NCBI RefSeq assembly: GCF_002954725.1
Contig: NZ_MSCQ01000001.1
Location: forward strand, 531,857 to 595,856
DNA: 64,000 bases
Source: Photobacterium phosphoreum
GTDB lineage: Bacteria; Pseudomonadota; Gammaproteobacteria; Enterobacterales; Vibrionaceae
Direction of reading: 5' to 3'
Shown here piece after piece: positions 39,783 to 49,599 of this stretch. The notes under the pieces were generated by a model. That model was not told where the DNA came from. It did no database searches and worked only from the letters and a program-made list of their open reading frames with translations. Every line of letters begins with the position of its first letter. The first letter of the stretch is position 1. The translations under genes and the position numbers were made by a program.

Positions 39783-40546
39783 TATTTATTACTATCCTGA
39801 TGATTATTACAGCATGTTGATGGCGTTACTGAGTCATCGTGTTGATGGTTATGTTGATGTTGGTATAACGCTAATTGTTCACTGGCTTGACGACCAAATA
39901 AGGCGATATATTTAGGGTGATTAGTGACACTAAAAGGGTTGCCTGAACAACAAATATGATGCTGTAAACAAATCACTTTATCTGTTTTTGCCATTACTAA
40001 GTGAAGGTCATGTGAGACCATTAATATGGCGCAGTTAAGCAAGTCACGTAATTGCTGAATTAATCGATAAAGTTCTAATTGCCCGGTAACATCAACCCCT
40101 TGAACGGGTTCATCTAAAACTAATAAATCAGGCTTTTGCAACAATGCACGAGCTAATAATACCCGTTGCATTTCACCACCAGATAAACGATGCATATCGC
40201 TTTCGATTAAATGCGCACCATTGACCATGGTTAATGCTTCGCGGCGTTGCTCAATAGAATAGCGTCCCGCTAACCGCATAAACCGATCGACAGAGAGCGG
40301 TAAAGTGTCATTAAGGTGTAATTTTTGTGGTACATAACCAATGCGAATTCCTTTTTGACGCACGACTTTGCCTAACGTTGGTTTTTGCAATCCAGTGATC
40401 ACTTTAACAAGGGTTGATTTACCTGCGCCATTTGGACCAATGAGGGTGGTGATTTCACCACGATCCAGTTTGAGCGTAATATTATCTAAAACATTGCGGC
40501 CAGAGAAGGCGACGGTTAGTGATTGTAATTCTACTAATGTTGTCAT
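39782..40546 (-). CDS. znuC: Zinc ABC transporter ATPase ZnuC
   Basis: ZnuC powers zinc uptake. The protein is 254 residues (E. coli 251). Walker A is GPNGAGKST near residues 38-46, the ABC signature [15 protein letters not shown] follows, and Walker B is [12 protein letters not shown] with its partner switch histidine in MVSHDLHLV. The C-terminal tail is histidine-rich (HQHNHQHDD), a feature shared by zinc-importer ATPases in Vibrio. It is divergent from znuA across a Zur-box region. Confidence 0.96.
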   Translation of the reverse strand: MTTLVELQSLTVAFSGRNVLDNITLKLDRGEITTLIGPNGAGKSTLVKVITGLQKPTLGKVVRQKGIRIGYVPQKLHLNDTLPLSVDRFMRLAGRYSIEQRREALTMVNGAHLIESDMHRLSGGEMQRVLLARALLQKPDLLVLDEPVQGVDVTGQLELYRLIQQLRDLLNCAILMVSHDLHLVMAKTDKVICLQHHICCSGNPFSVTNHPKYIALFGRQASEQLALYQHQHNHQHDDSVTPSTCCNNHQDSNK

Positions 40547-40578
40547 AAAGCGTGCTTAAAATAAGAATTTGCCAAGAT

Positions 40579-40601
40579 GTGATGTTATATTATAACATCA
40601 C
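40579..40601. promoter_or_regulatory. Zur operator between znuC and znuA
   Basis: The 23-bp palindrome centred on 40590 reads GTGATGTTATA on one side and TATAACATCAC on the other. It matches the E. coli Zur consensus GAAATGTTATANTATAACATTTC closely and lies between the divergent zinc-uptake genes, so Zur-Zn repression of both sides is likely. Confidence 0.9.
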
Positions 40602-40708
40602 TATATTACTTGTGTTACTGTTAATACGCGCTGATTATAGTCAATTGAGAAAAATTTCTTTGCTGATAATCAATAATTTTTGCTGCTCTACATTTTATGG
40701 AAAAAATC

Positions 40709-41665
40709 ATGCCCCGTTTAGCTTCTCTTTGTTGTGCCACTGCTATTATTGCTTCTAGTTCTGCATTTGCCACCGATACGTTTAATGTAGTGACGACGGT
40801 AAAACCATTGAACTTGATCGTGAGTGAATTAACTCAAGGCGCAGCGACCAGTGAATTTGTTATTCCTGCTGGTACCTCACCCCATGATTATGCTCTGCGT
40901 CCTTCAGATGTAAGAAAGCTTAAACAGGCTGATCTTGTTGTCTGGGTTGGGCCTGAATTAGAATCATTTCTAGTTAAAACAATGGCTTCAAAACCTGAGA
41001 ATGTTGCATTAAGTCAACAACACGATATTAGTTTTCGTTACTATGCAGAAGATGAGCAAGAGCACGCTGGGCATGAAGATGAACACGCTGGGCATGAAGA
41101 TGAACACGCTGGACATGAAGATGAACATGAAGGTCATCAGCATAACCATCAGGGCATAGATCCTCATTTATGGTTAGGTCCGGAGCAAGCGATACAAGCG
41201 GCAAATGTCATAACTAAGGCATTGATCAAGTATGATCCATTGCATAAAAATACATATACCGCTAATCTTTCTACATTCACGACAGATGTTCAGCAAGCTG
41301 TTTCTCAACTTAATAAGCAATTAAAGCCGTTAAATAATAAAGGCTACTATGTTTTTCATGATGGTTACGGCTATTTTGAACAACAATTTAAGTTAGATAA
41401 TCTTGGCCATTTTACGGTTGAACCGGATCGTCGTCCGGGAGCGAAAACACTGTTATCTATTCGTCAAGCATTAACGAATAATGAGGCATACTGTGTCTTT
41501 AGTGAACCTCAGTTTTCACCCGCTGTTGTGAAATCTGTGACCAAAGGAACGAATGTAAAAATAGGGACTCTTGACCCAATGGCAACTGATATCGTTGAGG
41601 GCAAGGGAGGATATGTCCGTTTTCTGAATGAGCTTGGAGAACGATTTAGTAAGTGTCTTAATTAA
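40709..41665 (+). CDS. znuA: Periplasmic zinc-binding protein ZnuA
   Basis: ZnuA captures zinc for ZnuBC. The start is taken at 40709 because GGA lies seven bases before it, giving 318 residues; the ATG at 40697 would add four. A signal peptide ends SSSAFA. The mature protein has a histidine/acid-rich loop with three near-perfect copies of EHAGHED (nucleotides about 41060-41126) plus HEGHQHNHQG; such loops are normal for ZnuA and buffer zinc. Metal ligands are expected in SPHDYALRPSD, DPHLWL and HDGYGYFEQ. Divergent from znuC. Confidence 0.95.
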   Translation: MPRLASLCCATAIIASSSAFATDTFNVVTTVKPLNLIVSELTQGAATSEFVIPAGTSPHDYALRPSDVRKLKQADLVVWVGPELESFLVKTMASKPENVALSQQHDISFRYYAEDEQEHAGHEDEHAGHEDEHAGHEDEHEGHQHNHQGIDPHLWLGPEQAIQAANVITKALIKYDPLHKNTYTANLSTFTTDVQQAVSQLNKQLKPLNNKGYYVFHDGYGYFEQQFKLDNLGHFTVEPDRRPGAKTLLSIRQALTNNEAYCVFSEPQFSPAVVKSVTKGTNVKIGTLDPMATDIVEGKGGYVRFLNELGERFSKCLN

Positions 41666-41667
41666 TC

Positions 41668-43029
41668 ATGAAATATTATATCGCTGCGGTTACATCATTA
41701 AAAATGTTACCGTTGCAGCATAAAATCGCATTATTCTCAACCACTGTTTTGATGGTGGCTGCTATTGCATGGCAGCCATCTAAACATACAATCCATTTCC
41801 CCAGTTTTAAAAAACCAGCCCCTATTAGTGTCCCCATTAATATTACGGGATACGAGTTGTCAGAACCCGATAGTGAACCTATGGGGGAATCTTTAGATCA
41901 AAATGACCCTCAATTTCAGGCACCAAAAGATGAAATTGAGCAACAATTAGTACAAGCCCAAGCAGAAATAGAATCTAAACATCGAGTGTCATCTGGGGAA
42001 ACCTTAGGGGTTATATTCTCCCAATATGGTTTACCGATATCAGAGATGTATCGTTTAATTGATGCTAATAAATCAGTACAAATGTTACGTGTTGGACAAA
42101 TACTTGAATGGGAAGTCGATGCTGATGGTAAGTTGACTTCACTGAGTATTATCCGCAGTAAGAAAGTCACAGATACCTATACGTTAGGTAAAAAAGGTTA
42201 TCGTTATGAAGAAGTGGTGCAAAAAGGTGATATTAAACCAGTAACATTAACTGGACGAGTATCAGGTAGTTTTTATAATTCAGCACGTGATGCTGGGTTA
42301 ACACCCACTCAAATTAGTAATGTAGTAAAAGCGCTACAGTGGAAGATGAATATTGGTCGAGATGCCCGTAAAGGTGACTCATTTGGGGTGGTATTAGATC
42401 GTGAATTTATTGATGGTAAAGCGGTAGGGAAAGGTAAAATTAATGCCTTTTACTATAAAAGCCAACGTCGTGGACATTCGATCTTCATCGCTCGTGGTGC
42501 TGATGACCAATTTTATGATCAAGATGCACGTAGTTTAAATCGTGGTTTTAAACGTATCCCTACGCTTAAAGCATATCGGATTAGTTCATCATTTAATCCA
42601 AACCGTCTGCACCCTATAACTAAACGTCGATCTCCACATAATGGTACTGATTTTGCGGTGCCAGTAGGTACCACTATTTTGGCGGCTGGCGATGGAGTGG
42701 TGGTTAAATCACAGTATCACTCGTTAGCGGGTAATTACATTGTGATTAAGCATGGACGTGAATATATGACCCGCTATTTGCATTTAAGTAAACGCCAAGT
42801 CAAAGTGGGTGATAAAGTTAAAATGGGACAGAAGATTGCAAAAAGTGGTAATACGGGGCGTTCAACTGGACCACATTTACATTTTGAATTGCTCAAGAAT
42901 GGGCGACCAGTTAATGCAATGAAAGTGCCACTGCCACAAGCTGAGCCGCTAAGGGGTAGTACTCGAACCCAATTTATGCGTAATGTTAAAGCATATAAAA
43001 AACAATTAAGCGCACAGATGCCGAGTTAA
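41668..43029 (+). CDS. mepM: Murein DD-endopeptidase MepM-like protein (M23)
   Basis: Predicted envelope-located peptidase of the YebA/MepM type that cuts D,D-crosslinks so that the wall can grow. The protein is 453 residues (E. coli 440). An N-terminal signal anchor (about 15-37) and a charged linker lead to a LysM/OapA-like module around residues 98-150 (SSGETLGVIFSQYGLPISEM). The M23 domain has HNGTDFAVPVGT and TGPHLHFELLKNG metal-binding motifs. It lies two bases after znuA, the same neighbour as in E. coli, where yebA is adjacent to znuA. No ribosome site is visible before the chosen ATG. Confidence 0.92.
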   Translation: MKYYIAAVTSLKMLPLQHKIALFSTTVLMVAAIAWQPSKHTIHFPSFKKPAPISVPINITGYELSEPDSEPMGESLDQNDPQFQAPKDEIEQQLVQAQAEIESKHRVSSGETLGVIFSQYGLPISEMYRLIDANKSVQMLRVGQILEWEVDADGKLTSLSIIRSKKVTDTYTLGKKGYRYEEVVQKGDIKPVTLTGRVSGSFYNSARDAGLTPTQISNVVKALQWKMNIGRDARKGDSFGVVLDREFIDGKAVGKGKINAFYYKSQRRGHSIFIARGADDQFYDQDARSLNRGFKRIPTLKAYRISSSFNPNRLHPITKRRSPHNGTDFAVPVGTTILAAGDGVVVKSQYHSLAGNYIVIKHGREYMTRYLHLSKRQVKVGDKVKMGQKIAKSGNTGRSTGPHLHFELLKNGRPVNAMKVPLPQAEPLRGSTRTQFMRNVKAYKKQLSAQMPS

Positions 43030-43052
43030 AATAATCATAAGCAGTTGTTCCT

Positions 43053-43082
43053 AAAGCGTACCGAGAGGTACGCTTTTTTTAT
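43053..43082 (+). terminator. Terminator after mepM
   Basis: AAAGCGTACC (43053-43062) pairs with GGTACGCTTT (43067-43076) around GAGA and is followed by a T-run. Confidence 0.9.
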
Positions 43083-43105
43083 GCGTGCAATAAATAATAC
43101 AGAAA

Positions 43106-43175
43106 GAATGATAATGCGAAATTATTAGTTATTTATAGCGAAAAGGTACCATTAATAAGTGATAACGATTATTTA
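43106..43175. promoter_or_regulatory. Fur-like boxes upstream of feoA
   Basis: Two AT-rich dyads, GAATGATAATGCGAAATTATT near 43106-43126 written across its centre and GTGATAACGATTATTT near 43159-43174, resemble repeats of the GATAAT hexamer of Fur sites. They lie about 110-180 bases before feoA. No strong FNR dyad was seen, although TTGATTTAAGACAA at about 43194 is a partial one. Confidence 0.45.
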
Positions 43176-43282
43176 AAATCAGTGGTGGAATAATTGATTT
43201 AAGACAAGACTAATTTCGTATCAAAGTGTAAAATTCGCCATATCGTAATGAAAACAATTCTTATTAAGGTAGCCATTTAGTT

Positions 43283-43510
43283 ATGAAACTGTCAGAGATG
43301 TCGTGTGGTCACAGCGGTACAGTGATTAATATGTCTGCGTTACCTGCTGTAACGCGAAAAAAATTAATGGTCATGGGGCTGTTACCGCATACTGAAATCA
43401 CTGTGGTACGTTTAGCCCCATTAGGTGATCCCCTTCAGGTCCGAGTGCGTGGTGTTGATATCGCACTGCGTAAAAAAATTGCTGAAGATATAGAAGTTGA
43501 GGTTAAATAA
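43283..43510 (+). CDS. feoA: Ferrous iron transport accessory protein FeoA
   Basis: FeoA is a 75-residue SH3-like protein that assists FeoB in Fe2+ uptake. It fits the E. coli length (75) and pattern: LSEMSCGHSG, then KLMVMGLLPHTEITVVRLAPLGDPL and VRGVDIALRKKIAEDI. The last base of its stop (43510) is shared with the first base of the feoB start (AATG overlap). The start has no strong ribosome site but the N-terminus is conserved. Confidence 0.93.
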   Translation: MKLSEMSCGHSGTVINMSALPAVTRKKLMVMGLLPHTEITVVRLAPLGDPLQVRVRGVDIALRKKIAEDIEVEVK

Positions 43511-45795
43511 TGCAATATGACATTCTTACCGTTGGTAATCCAAATAGCGGTAAAACGACACTGTTTAATGGATTAACAGGATCAAAACAGCAAGTAGGTA
43601 ACTGGGCTGGTGTCACTGTTGAAAAGAAGACTGGTCGTTATCAGCATAATGGAGATGATTTTTCTCTGACAGATCTTCCTGGCATTTATAATCTTGATAG
43701 TGCGAATGATGCTAATAGTCTTGATGAAGCGATTGCATCACGAGCGATTTTAACAACGCCTGCTGATGTTATTATTAATGTTGTTGATGCATCATCGCTT
43801 GAACGCAGTCTATATATGACGTTGCAATTACGTGAATTAGGTCGACCGATGGTGGTTGTGCTTAATAAAATGGATGTACTCAAGCGCCAGCAACAAGTTT
43901 TAGATCTTAAAGCATTAGAAAAAGCCTTGGGTTGTCCTGTGGTGGCATTGTCTGCCAACAACATGGAACGCATTGGCGAATTTAAATCAAAACTGCATAA
44001 AATGCTGATTCAAGGAATTGTCGTTGCAGATTTTTCACTTGATTATGGGGATGATTTTGAAGCTGCGGTTGAGAAATTAAAGCCATTATTTATACATAAT
44101 GAAAAACTCAATCCTCGTGCGCAATCGATTCGAGTGTTAGAAAATGACACGTTAGTGATCCGCACTTTATCAGAAGAGCATAAACAACAAGCATGTACTA
44201 TTCGTAGCCAAATGCTTGAGTTGGTTGATGCTGATATTCAAGTGGCTGATGTACGTTATACTTTTTTACATCAACTCTGCCAGAAAGTACGTCGTCAAGA
44301 AGGGCGTTTAAGCCACAGTTTAACCGACAAAATTGATCGCGTATTATTACACCGCGCTATTGGTATCCCATTTTTCTTCTTTGTAATGTACGTCATGTTT
44401 ATGTTTGCGATTAACATAGGCAGTGCATTTATCGACTTTTTTGATATTAGTTTCGGTGCTGTGTTAGTTGATGGCGGTCATTATTTATTAGATAACCACT
44501 TACCTGTCTGGTTAGTGACTATTATTGCTAATGGTATTGGTGGTGGTATTCAAACGGTTGCGACCTTTATTCCCGTTATTGCTTGCCTATATCTTTTCCT
44601 CGCGGTACTGGAAAGTTCGGGTTATATGGCTCGCGCTGCTTTCGTGCTTGATAAAGTGATGCAAAAAGTGGGCTTACCGGGTAAAGCGTTTGTTCCACTG
44701 GTGCTTGGTTTTGGCTGTAACGTACCCGCAATTATGGCGACCCGTACTTTAGAACAAGAACGTGAGCGCAAACTTGCAGCAGCAATGGCTCCGTTTATGT
44801 CATGTGGTGCACGTTTACCTGTATATGCATTATTTGCAGCTGCTTTTTTTCCTGACAATGGTCAAAATGTTGTTTTTGCTTTATATATTTTAGGTATTGT
44901 TGCAGCGGTAATGACGGGGCTTATTTTACGTAACACGCTTTATCCGGGTGCAAGCGACAGCTTTATCATGGAAATGCCGAATTATGAATTACCGACAATA
45001 CGTAATGTTGTTATTAAAACATGGCAGAAGCTAAAGCGTTTTGTGTTTGGTGCCGGTAAAACGATTGTTGTGGTTGTGACTATTTTAAGTTTCTTCAATT
45101 CATTGGGTACTGATGGCTCATTTGGTAATGAAGATACTTCAAAATCAGTGTTGTCGCGTGTTGCACAAGTGGTTACTCCAGTATTAGAACCCATTGGTGT
45201 TAAAGCAGATAATTGGCCAGCAACGGTAGGTATTATTACGGGTATTTTTGCTAAAGAAGCGGTAGTGGGTACATTAAATAGCTTATATGCGCCAGCACTT
45301 GACGGTAAGAGTGAAGAGTATGATCTTATTGGTAGTTTAAAAGAAGCGGTTGCTTCTATTGGCGATAATTTATCGGCGTTAAGTTTCAGTGATCCTTTAG
45401 GTATTGAAGTTGGCGATCTTGATAACACATCAGCGGTTGCTGAAGAGCAAGGTGTTGATCAGTCTGTTTTTGGTAATATTCAGTCACGATTTGTGAGTGG
45501 TGCTGCTGCAATGTCTTACCTGATATTCATTTTACTTTATACGCCATGTGCTGCGGCAATGGGAGCATATGTACGTGAGTTTGGTAAACCGTTTGCTGGT
45601 TTTATTGCAGGTTGGACGATGTTACTGGCCTATACTTTTGCGACATTGTTCTATCAAATTGCAGATTTTGCTCTACATCCAGCCAGTAGCTCGTTTTGGA
45701 TTGCATTCTTCATTGTCATCAATATCGGGATCTACTTCTTGATGAAACGACAAGGTAAAAAGCAGTCTCACTTAGAAGGGTTATTGTTTGAATGA
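43510..45795 (+). CDS. feoB: Ferrous iron transporter FeoB
   Basis: FeoB is the Fe2+ uptake membrane protein, 761 residues (E. coli 773). The N-terminal cytoplasmic G domain has the P-loop GNPNSGKT at residues 9-16, the G3 segment DLPGIYNLD and the G4 NKMD. A GDI-like spacer leads to about eight to ten hydrophobic segments, with two Gate motifs; conserved cysteines lie in FGCNVPA and SCGAR. Overlaps feoA and feoC by one and four bases, so feoABC is one operon. Confidence 0.96.
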   Translation: MQYDILTVGNPNSGKTTLFNGLTGSKQQVGNWAGVTVEKKTGRYQHNGDDFSLTDLPGIYNLDSANDANSLDEAIASRAILTTPADVIINVVDASSLERSLYMTLQLRELGRPMVVVLNKMDVLKRQQQVLDLKALEKALGCPVVALSANNMERIGEFKSKLHKMLIQGIVVADFSLDYGDDFEAAVEKLKPLFIHNEKLNPRAQSIRVLENDTLVIRTLSEEHKQQACTIRSQMLELVDADIQVADVRYTFLHQLCQKVRRQEGRLSHSLTDKIDRVLLHRAIGIPFFFFVMYVMFMFAINIGSAFIDFFDISFGAVLVDGGHYLLDNHLPVWLVTIIANGIGGGIQTVATFIPVIACLYLFLAVLESSGYMARAAFVLDKVMQKVGLPGKAFVPLVLGFGCNVPAIMATRTLEQERERKLAAAMAPFMSCGARLPVYALFAAAFFPDNGQNVVFALYILGIVAAVMTGLILRNTLYPGASDSFIMEMPNYELPTIRNVVIKTWQKLKRFVFGAGKTIVVVVTILSFFNSLGTDGSFGNEDTSKSVLSRVAQVVTPVLEPIGVKADNWPATVGIITGIFAKEAVVGTLNSLYAPALDGKSEEYDLIGSLKEAVASIGDNLSALSFSDPLGIEVGDLDNTSAVAEEQGVDQSVFGNIQSRFVSGAAAMSYLIFILLYTPCAAAMGAYVREFGKPFAGFIAGWTMLLAYTFATLFYQIADFALHPASSSFWIAFFIVINIGIYFLMKRQGKKQSHLEGLLFE

Positions 45796-46034
45796 TTTTA
45801 CAACAATTAAAACAATATATTGATCAACATGGGCGCGCAAGTCGTAAGCAACTTGCTCTTCATTTTGGTATGTCAGAGGATGGCGTTGATGCAATGCTTG
45901 CTGTTTGGGTACGCAAAGGGACGATAGGTAAAGAATTAATTGGTTGTGATAGCACCCAATGTTGCCAATCAGCTAAAGATGTCTGGTATCGATGCTTAGC
46001 CGCTAATGAGCTGTCAGTGACGGTGATGCGTTAA
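45792..46034 (+). CDS. feoC: FeoC-like winged-helix iron transport protein
   Basis: FeoC, an 80-residue winged-helix protein, is thought to stabilise FeoB and may carry an Fe-S cluster. The N-terminal DNA-binding-like helix is followed by a cysteine-containing loop (CDSTQCCQ near 58-65 and a later RCL). The overlap with feoB is four bases. This placement and size match gamma-proteobacterial feoC. A terminator follows 17 bases after the stop. Confidence 0.85.
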   Translation: MILQQLKQYIDQHGRASRKQLALHFGMSEDGVDAMLAVWVRKGTIGKELIGCDSTQCCQSAKDVWYRCLAANELSVTVMR

Positions 46035-46051
46035 CCTATAACAGTGATAAT

Positions 46052-46078
46052 AAAAACAGCCTGCGGGCTGTTTTTTTG
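46052..46078 (+). terminator. Terminator after feoABC
   Basis: AAAACAGCC and GGCTGTTTT form a stem with TGCG loop, followed by a T-run. Confidence 0.9.
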
Positions 46079-46156
46079 TATCTGAAATAAGTGAATGATG
46101 CTCGATCCGCGATACTTAGAATGAGCGCAACTCAGTGGGCTGCGCTTCATCATGGT

Positions 46157-46588
46157 TTAATTGATCGCAGTAAAACCTGCGATGTTACTGAGTTCTTGGC
46201 GTAACTCTTCAGCGAGAGCATGCTGCACTTCTTCGTTACGTTGAATACCTTTGGTGTTTCCCCAGATAGGGCCAGGCCATGCAATATCATCACTAAAACG
46301 GGCGATATGATGGATATGAAGCTGAGGTACAAGATTACCGAGTGCACCGATATTGATTTTTTCGGCTTGATAGTCTTGCTCTAATAAGGCCGCAACGGCG
46401 GATGATTCACGCATCAATTGTTGTTGATCTTGTTCTGATAAATGGTGAATTTCGCGCAGTGCGTCATAGCGAGGCACTAAAATAAGCCAGGGGCCAAGGG
46501 CTTCTTTTACCAGTAATACTTGTGATAAAGGTAAATCGCCAAGTACCGTTGTATCTGCCATTAATCGAGGATGAAGAGTGAAACTCAT
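46157..46588 (-). CDS. HIT-family (histidine triad) protein
   Basis: A 143-residue HIT-domain protein, likely a nucleotide-binding phosphoramidase or hydrolase. The triad-like motif is in VPQLHIHHIARF (around residues 87-98), where the standard pattern is H-x-H-x-H; the observed LHIHH has the third histidine adjacent, as in some HIT proteins. The N-terminal beta-strand and DLPLSQVLLVK region are family-like. It is a single gene convergent with feoC. The substrate is unknown. Confidence 0.85.
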   Translation of the reverse strand: MSFTLHPRLMADTTVLGDLPLSQVLLVKEALGPWLILVPRYDALREIHHLSEQDQQQLMRESSAVAALLEQDYQAEKINIGALGNLVPQLHIHHIARFSDDIAWPGPIWGNTKGIQRNEEVQHALAEELRQELSNIAGFTAIN

Positions 46589-46757
46589 GTAATTATTCCT
46601 TAACAGTACATTCTAGCTCACAAGCTTGAGCATTATTTATTATAGTAAGCTTAATTTAGCGTAATTGGTATTATCCTTTAGGGGATATAAAATCGTTGCT
46701 TAATAGAGAATGATTATCCTATAAAATTGTGGTTAGCGTGTCTTAATGGGGGCTTAA

Positions 46758-47363
46758 ATGGTAGCTGAATATCAATTTATTCTTGATTACTGGTTTGGTG
46801 AGCTAAACGGTGAAGTGACCCGTGACAATAAACAGCCACTGTGGTTTTTAGGGGGAGCTGATGTTGATGCCGAAATTATTTCTCAGTTTCAACGTTGGGT
46901 TAGTATGGCGGGTAATGGCGAGCTTAATTATTGGAGTGATACCGCGCATGGTCGTCTTGCTTTAATTATTTTATTAGATCAATTCCCACGTAATATTTAT
47001 CGCGGATTGAATGCGGCTTTTCGGTATGATCTATTAGCATTAGCTATTTGTAAACGAGGCTTAGCCCTCAATCAAGATGCTGAACTTACCGCAATTGAAC
47101 GTGTGTTCTTTTATTTACCACTAGAGCATTCTGAAGATTTAGAAGATCAAGAAGAAAGCGTATTTCGATTTGATTTACTGCGTAAGCATGTACAACTTGA
47201 GAACGTTGCAGTGTTTGATGGTTTTTATGATTTTGCCAATAGTCATTTTCAGGTGATTAGAGAGTTTGGGCGTTTTCCACATCGAAATGCAGTGAAAGGG
47301 CGGTTATCTACTAAAAAAGAACTGACATGGTTACATGGTGGCGGCTTACGATTCGGGCAATAA
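46758..47363 (+). CDS. DUF924 family protein
   Basis: A 201-residue TPR-like helical protein of the DUF924 family. Characteristic features are the opening LDYWFGEL, a WF motif after it, LIILLDQFPRNIYRG (about 73-87), FFYLPLEHSED and the C-terminal PHRNAVKGR segment. No catalytic residues or membrane span are evident, and the function is unknown. It is monocistronic and followed by a terminator. Confidence 0.85.
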   Translation: MVAEYQFILDYWFGELNGEVTRDNKQPLWFLGGADVDAEIISQFQRWVSMAGNGELNYWSDTAHGRLALIILLDQFPRNIYRGLNAAFRYDLLALAICKRGLALNQDAELTAIERVFFYLPLEHSEDLEDQEESVFRFDLLRKHVQLENVAVFDGFYDFANSHFQVIREFGRFPHRNAVKGRLSTKKELTWLHGGGLRFGQ

Positions 47364-47383
47364 GTGTTAGATTTTTTTGTATT

Positions 47384-47413
47384 AAAAAAGCCTTCATGAA
47401 TGAAGGCTTTTTG
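47384..47413. terminator. Bidirectional terminator between the DUF924 gene and argS
   Basis: AAAAAGCCTTCA and ATGAAGGCTTTTT form a stem with a short loop. It is between two convergent genes; argS ends 44 bases further on. Confidence 0.9.
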
Positions 47414-47456
47414 TTGTGTCGCTACTACAATAAGTCGTTATCACAATAGAGTGTAA

Positions 47457-49187
47457 TTACATACGCTCTAGCGTTTCAATACCTAGTAGATCCAAGCCTT
47501 TCTTAATTGTGTTAGCGGTTAGTAGTGCTAACTTTAAGCGGCTTTGCTTAACGGCTTCTTCAGCGTTAAGAATTGGACATGCTTCGTAGAAGCTAGAGAA
47601 CAGACCTGCAAGTTCAAACAGGTAAGTACACATTAGGTGTGGTTGACCTTCACGCGCTACAGATTGAACAGCTTCTTCAAATTGAAGTAACTTAGACAAT
47701 AATGCTTGCTCTTTCTCGTCATTGATAACGATAGGGCATGTTAGATCTTTTAGTTCAACGTTTGCACGCTTAAAGATAGACGCTACACGAGTGTAAGCAT
47801 ACTGCATGTATGGTGCAGTGTTACCTTCAAATGCAAGCATGTTATCCCAGTCGAAGATGTAGTCTGTGGTACGGTGCTTAGAAAGATCAGAGTACTTAAC
47901 TGCAGCCATTGCAACAGTTGTCGCAATTTTTGCTTTTTCTTCAGCACTTAGTTCTGGGTTCTTCTCTTCGATTAGCTTGTTTGCACGCTCTTCTGCTTCA
48001 TCAAGAAGATCAGCAAGACGAACAGTACCGCCAGCACGAGTCTTAAATGGACGGCCATCTTTACCTAGCATCATACCAAATGCGTGGTGCTCTAGAGACA
48101 CTTCCTCTGGTACATAACCCGCTTTACGAACGATAGACCAAGCCATCATTAGGTGTTGATGTTGACGAGAGTCAATAAAGTACAGTACACGATCAGCGTG
48201 TAATTGCTCATAACGGTATTTAGCACAAGCAATATCTGTGGTGGTGTATAAATAGCCGCCATCACGTTTTTGGATGATAACACCCATTGGATCGCCGTCT
48301 TTGTTCTTGTATTCATCAAGGAAAACAACCGTTGCGCCATCACTTTCTACTGCTAGACCTTGCTCTTTAAGATCAGCAACAACAGGTGCAAGCATGTCGT
48401 TGTACATTGACTCACCCATCACGTTCGCATCAGTTAATGACACGCTTAGACGATCGTAGTTACGTTGGTTTTGCTTCAGTGTAATAGCAACAAGTTGACG
48501 CCATTTATCAAGGCAGTATTCGTCACCGCTTTGTAGACGAACAACGAAGTTACGTGCTGTTACACCAAACTCTTCGTCTTCATCATAAAGCACTTTTGAT
48601 TCACGGTAGAAACCTTCAAGATCGCTGATGTTCATTGAAACATCGCTACCTTGTTTCTCTTTACGCTGCATGTTAGCGATAAGCATACCAAATTGGGTAC
48701 CCCAGTCGCCAAGGTGGTTAGCACGGATAACATTGTGACCTAAAAACTCTAGGGTACGTACAACAGCATCACCGATGATGGTTGAACGTAAGTGACCTAC
48801 GTGCATTTCTTTTGCTACGTTAGGCGCTGAATAGTCAACAACAATAGTTTGAGCTTCATCAGTATTAACTGCTAGACGTTCGCTTGCTAATGCTTCTTCA
48901 CCGCGAGCGGCTAGCCACGCTTTATCAAGGAAAATATTGATAAAACCTGGGCCTGCAATTTCAACTTTCTCAGCAATACCGTCTAATTCTAGGCAGTCGA
49001 TAACTTTTTGAGCGAATTCACGTGGATTCATACCCAATTTTTTAGCTACGCCCATTACACCGTTTGCTTGGTAATCACCAAATTGTACTTTTGCTGACTG
49101 ACGAACTGCTGCTGGACTACCGGCAGGTGCGCCTGCAGCTTCTAATGCTTGTGATACTTTATTATTAATAAGTGCTTGAATATTCAC
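47457..49187 (-). CDS. argS: Arginyl-tRNA synthetase
   Basis: ArgS charges tRNA-Arg. The protein is 576 residues (E. coli 577) from GTG 49187, which has AAGGAACAGCGA before it and matches the family start VNIQALIN; an ATG ten codons earlier lacks support. The HIGH-equivalent is [12 protein letters not shown] (about 124-135), and the C-terminal anticodon-binding domain ends [13 protein letters not shown]. It is divergent from yecM. An unusual inverted repeat lies in its 5' region (49263-49337). Confidence 0.96.
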   Translation of the reverse strand: MNIQALINNKVSQALEAAGAPAGSPAAVRQSAKVQFGDYQANGVMGVAKKLGMNPREFAQKVIDCLELDGIAEKVEIAGPGFINIFLDKAWLAARGEEALASERLAVNTDEAQTIVVDYSAPNVAKEMHVGHLRSTIIGDAVVRTLEFLGHNVIRANHLGDWGTQFGMLIANMQRKEKQGSDVSMNISDLEGFYRESKVLYDEDEEFGVTARNFVVRLQSGDEYCLDKWRQLVAITLKQNQRNYDRLSVSLTDANVMGESMYNDMLAPVVADLKEQGLAVESDGATVVFLDEYKNKDGDPMGVIIQKRDGGYLYTTTDIACAKYRYEQLHADRVLYFIDSRQHQHLMMAWSIVRKAGYVPEEVSLEHHAFGMMLGKDGRPFKTRAGGTVRLADLLDEAEERANKLIEEKNPELSAEEKAKIATTVAMAAVKYSDLSKHRTTDYIFDWDNMLAFEGNTAPYMQYAYTRVASIFKRANVELKDLTCPIVINDEKEQALLSKLLQFEEAVQSVAREGQPHLMCTYLFELAGLFSSFYEACPILNAEEAVKQSRLKLALLTANTIKKGLDLLGIETLERM

Positions 49188-49599
49188 TCGCTGTTCCTTA
49201 ATCGTTTGTAACGCCAATCATATATATGTGGCAAAAACGTCTGCATATAGCAAGATATGCCGTCAAAAATACTCATGGAGCTAAAGTGTTTTTTGCTTAA
49301 CTAAAAAATCGACCAAAGCTACGTGAGTATTTTTTGATGGTGGTGTTCATTTAGTTAAAACACCAATATCTTGAATAAGCAGCGTGCGTTACCCTAATAA
49401 TACCCACATAGTTAGGTACTTTGGCAACTGGAAAAAGAGATTGTAAGCAATTTTTTTTAAAGTTTTTCAAATAGGCTAAAATAAAGCCAAAATTCAGCAC
49501 TGATAAGGCTTACCTTGTGATAGGTTCGCCACAGGTAATGCGGAAAGTGTGAGTAATTATGCGGTTGTTTATTAAATGTTACATGATTGGAGTGGCGAA
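49188..49599. other. argS-yecM divergent region with two inverted repeats
   Basis: This 412-base region contains two notable structures. An attenuator-like repeat spans 49263-49337, and a hairpin of TTACC-TGTG with CACA-GGTAA lies at 49510-49538, about 60 bases before yecM. No gene or known riboswitch was recognised. Confidence 0.5.
49263..49337 (-). other. Long imperfect inverted repeat in the argS leader
   Basis: TCAAAAATACTCATGGAGCT (49263-49282) matches the complement of AGCTACGTGAGTATTTTTTGA (49317-49337), about 15 of 18 bases, around a 34-base loop that itself carries TTTTTT/AAAAAA. On the minus strand it lies about 75 bases before the argS start and ends in T-rich sequence, so it could attenuate argS. 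Alternatively it is a plus-strand terminator or an mRNA structure. Confidence 0.45.

Noticed and set aside
41060-41126. Repeats in znuA considered as a CRISPR or transposon feature
   Set aside because: The units are in frame, code a metal-binding loop expected in ZnuA and have no spacers.
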